From NCBI GenBank assembly GCA_025354985.1, contig JANXLU010000085.1, forward strand, positions 62,001-126,000: a DNA stretch of 64,000 nt. The letters run 5' to 3'. The notes under the pieces were generated by a model that saw nothing but the letters and a program-made list of their open reading frames with translations, was not told where the DNA came from and searched no databases. Below, piece after piece: positions 62,662-64,000 of the stretch (the first letter of the stretch is position 1; each line of letters starts with the position of its first letter). The position numbers were made by a program, and so were the translations under genes. The DNA is from Chloroflexota bacterium (GTDB taxonomy: Bacteria; Chloroflexota; Anaerolineae; J036; Brachytrichaceae).

Positions 62662-62988
62662 TTACCAAGCACGGTGGTGATCTGCGGTCGGGGTATGGCC
62701 GGCGCCAAGTGCATAAAGATAGTCCCAGGTGTAAATGCCATGGCGACATCCTCCAACCCAAAGTATGTTTACGCCATAGCTTCCAACGGCCTCAATTGTG
62801 TCGAGAATGCTGGATTCGGGCTCATGTGCAGTCCCCGCTGCCATAGCTTTCGCCCGTGCGTCATTGCAGGACGCACAGCGACAGGCGGCCGCCAATTTAT
62901 GAAACGGCAACGAAACCTCGGTGCCATCTTCCCAAAAGATGGTTAAAGACGCTTGCGATTTACTGGCCTTGATTGATCTTGGTCTCAT
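62662..62988 (-). CDS. DUF971-domain protein
   Basis: 108 aa. The pattern is LTIFWEDGTEVSLPFHKLAAACRCASC, then ILDTIEAVGSYGVNILWVGGCRHGIYTWDYLYALG. This is the DUF971/gamma-butyrobetaine-hydroxylase N-terminal-like domain with its CxxC-type metal site (Cys-x-Cys-x2-Cys). In other genomes it accompanies Mrp/ApbC iron-sulfur carriers. Its function is not established, though a link to iron-sulfur protein assembly is often proposed. The stop lies three bases from that of the Hsp70-like gene. Confidence 0.9.
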   Translation of the reverse strand: MRPRSIKASKSQASLTIFWEDGTEVSLPFHKLAAACRCASCNDARAKAMAAGTAHEPESSILDTIEAVGSYGVNILWVGGCRHGIYTWDYLYALGAGHTPTADHHRAW

Positions 62989-63033
62989 AATTCGAACGGA
63001 ACAGTGGCTGCCATGCTATACTTTTATTTTTAT

Positions 63034-63105
63034 GCGGGCGTAGCTCAGGGGTAGAGCGTTTGCTTCCCAAGCAAAAAGTCGTGGGTTCAAATCCCATCGC
63101 CCGCT
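63034..63105 (+). tRNA. tRNA-Gly (CCC)
   Basis: Cloverleaf with acceptor GCGGGCG/CGCCCGC, D-arm GCTC...GAGC, anticodon stem TTTGC/GCAAA around loop TTCCCAA (anticodon CCC, glycine), T-arm GTGGG/CCCAT with loop TTCAAAT and discriminator T. A TATACT twelve bases upstream is a plausible -10. Its 3' 19 bases overlap the end of the convergent inositol monophosphatase gene. Confidence 0.95.
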
Positions 63106-63956
63106 TTCACCACATTGTTTCGTGAGCTTGCTGACTTTTCCATATCCCTGTTTAGAACTTCCAGCATGGCCGGGTGAATGTGGCGGTTGCTTGCCACTAT
63201 ATCGTGTGCCCTGACAGTTGCTGGAGCTCCAGAAAAGTCTGTGACCTGTCCACCTGCTTCACTAACAATCAGGATTCCGGCGGCAATATCATGGGCCTTC
63301 AGCTTGAGTTCCCAATATCCTTCCGCACGACCACATGCTACGAAGCAAAGATCAAGCGCGGCACTGCCCAGGCGACGGACGGCCTGAACTTTGGTCTTGA
63401 ACGCAACAAAATGATCGAAATTGTTTACAGGGCTTGTATGCCGATCATAGGGAAAGCCGGTGATCAACAAGCTCCTGATCGGGTTAAACTCGGCGCTTAC
63501 CCCAATCGGTATGTCGTTTAGAGTTGCGCCACCGCCCACGGTCGCGCAAAACAGTTCGTCAGTCATTGGGTTATAAACCACGCCGACGGACGGCACGCCA
63601 TCGATTACCAATCCAAGTGACACACAAAATATTGGTATTCCGTGGGCAAAGTTCACGGTGCCATCAATCGGATCAACATACCAACGATTTTTGACGGGAG
63701 GTGCACCGCTCCGCGTAGCTTGAGCATAGGTGCCACCTTCCTCGCCAACTATGGCGTCGCTCGGGAATTTTTTTTGCAGTTCGCGCACAATGAACGCTTC
63801 GCTTTGCCGGTCGTACTCGGTTACGGGATCCACCGCGCTTGACTTGTAATTGATTGACCCGCGCGTTGCGTCGCGCACGCCGGTTTTTAATATTTCGCCG
63901 GCACCCTTTGCAATTTGGATGGCAATTTGCAACGTAGACTTCAAAGCAGTTTCCAT
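63087..63956 (-). CDS. Inositol monophosphatase family protein (second copy)
   Basis: 289 aa. Metal motifs are VGEEGG, WYVDPIDGTVNFAHGIP and the third Asp in KAHDIAAGILIVSEAGG. It is similar in layout to the protein at 13367-14173 but not adjacent to any phosphodiesterase. Substrate unknown within the IMPase group. The last codons GGC GAT GGG ATT TGA are the antisense of the T-arm of tRNA-Gly, so the tRNA supplies the stop codon. TACAAT on the minus strand ends nine bases before the ATG, suggesting a very short leader. Confidence 0.92.
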   Translation of the reverse strand: METALKSTLQIAIQIAKGAGEILKTGVRDATRGSINYKSSAVDPVTEYDRQSEAFIVRELQKKFPSDAIVGEEGGTYAQATRSGAPPVKNRWYVDPIDGTVNFAHGIPIFCVSLGLVIDGVPSVGVVYNPMTDELFCATVGGGATLNDIPIGVSAEFNPIRSLLITGFPYDRHTSPVNNFDHFVAFKTKVQAVRRLGSAALDLCFVACGRAEGYWELKLKAHDIAAGILIVSEAGGQVTDFSGAPATVRAHDIVASNRHIHPAMLEVLNRDMEKSASSRNNVVKAGDGI

Positions 63957-63991
63957 GAAGGGTCCATTGTACGTTTTGGAAGGACGGAGTT

Positions 63992-64000
63992 ATGCGGATT
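63992..64000 (+). CDS. Start of a gene continuing beyond the window (partial)
   Basis: An ATG at 63992 follows GGAAGGACGGAG with a seven-base spacing to AGGA, a good ribosome binding site. Only three codons (MRI) are visible, divergent from the inositol monophosphatase gene. TACGTT at 63970-63975 could be its -10. Nothing can be said about the product. Confidence 0.4.

Noticed and set aside
1-64000. Mobile elements, prophage or CRISPR array
   Set aside because: No transposase, integrase, phage gene, regularly spaced repeats or target-site duplications were seen. The tRNA genes have no adjacent integrase or attachment duplication.

Overview
The window looks like a contiguous piece of a bacterial chromosome, most likely from a Chloroflexota (Anaerolineae-like) organism. 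This assignment is inference. It rests on lipoproteins with Ala/Pro/Thr-rich linkers, an archaeal-style HMG-CoA synthase/thiolase/DUF35 operon inside an otherwise bacterial gene set, a form II molybdenum hydroxylase, a DUF1461 membrane protein and the tail of a large membrane glycosyltransferase-like protein. Coding density is very high: no gene-free stretch reaches 300 bases, neighbouring genes often share ATGA or TAGTG junctions, and several genes run into tRNA genes. I saw no insertion sequence, prophage, CRISPR array, rRNA or integrase.

Layout. 1-6.6 kb: a membrane-protein tail, a P-loop NTPase fused to a degenerate LspA-like domain, ileS, an rRNA 2'-O-methyltransferase and a CPBP protease. 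6.7-15.6 kb: proC, then an ABC importer operon ending in a glycerophosphodiesterase, facing an icd-inositol monophosphatase-phosphodiesterase operon. Together these look like a phosphodiester scavenging island. 15.7-18.8 kb: a PhyH-type dioxygenase, a small coupled protein and a NarL-type two-component pair. 19-22.7 kb: a three-subunit molybdenum hydroxylase. 22.9-30 kb: rpsR, rpmG (too short for most gene lists), an aldo/keto reductase, gyrA, an acyltransferase, yvcK and an M28 lipoprotein peptidase. 30-38.2 kb: trpB, tRNA m1A methyltransferase, msrPQ, a methyltransferase, an orphan OmpR regulator, tRNA-Thr, a PHP protein, rsmA, tRNA-Ser and a Cof hydrolase.

38.2-49 kb: a pseudo-phosphatase/propeller membrane protein, tRNA-Arg(CCG), a C39-like protein coupled to a Lit-like (DUF1461) membrane protein, two linked unknown genes running into tRNA-Arg(TCT), a GNAT protein, def, a cyclic-nucleotide-binding/PH-domain membrane protein and two glycosyltransferases. 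49-52 kb: the archaeal-style mevalonate entry operon. 52-57 kb: LOG protein, amidase, HpaI-type aldolase, MFS transporter and AlkD-like HEAT protein. 57-64 kb: a Rieske-oxygenase relative that has lost both metal centres, coupled to a PfkB sugar kinase; a P1 peptidase; a free-standing GyrA-C-terminal-like propeller with an Hsp70-like ATPase; DUF971; tRNA-Gly; and a second inositol monophosphatase.

Three themes cut across the window. (1) Six genes or leader ORFs have a -10-like hexamer exactly six bases before the start codon, which points to leaderless mRNAs. (2) Several enzymes survive as intact but catalytically stripped frames (LspA-like, Rieske, PP2C-like, perhaps one phosphodiesterase). 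(3) tRNA genes supply stop codons to neighbouring coding regions.
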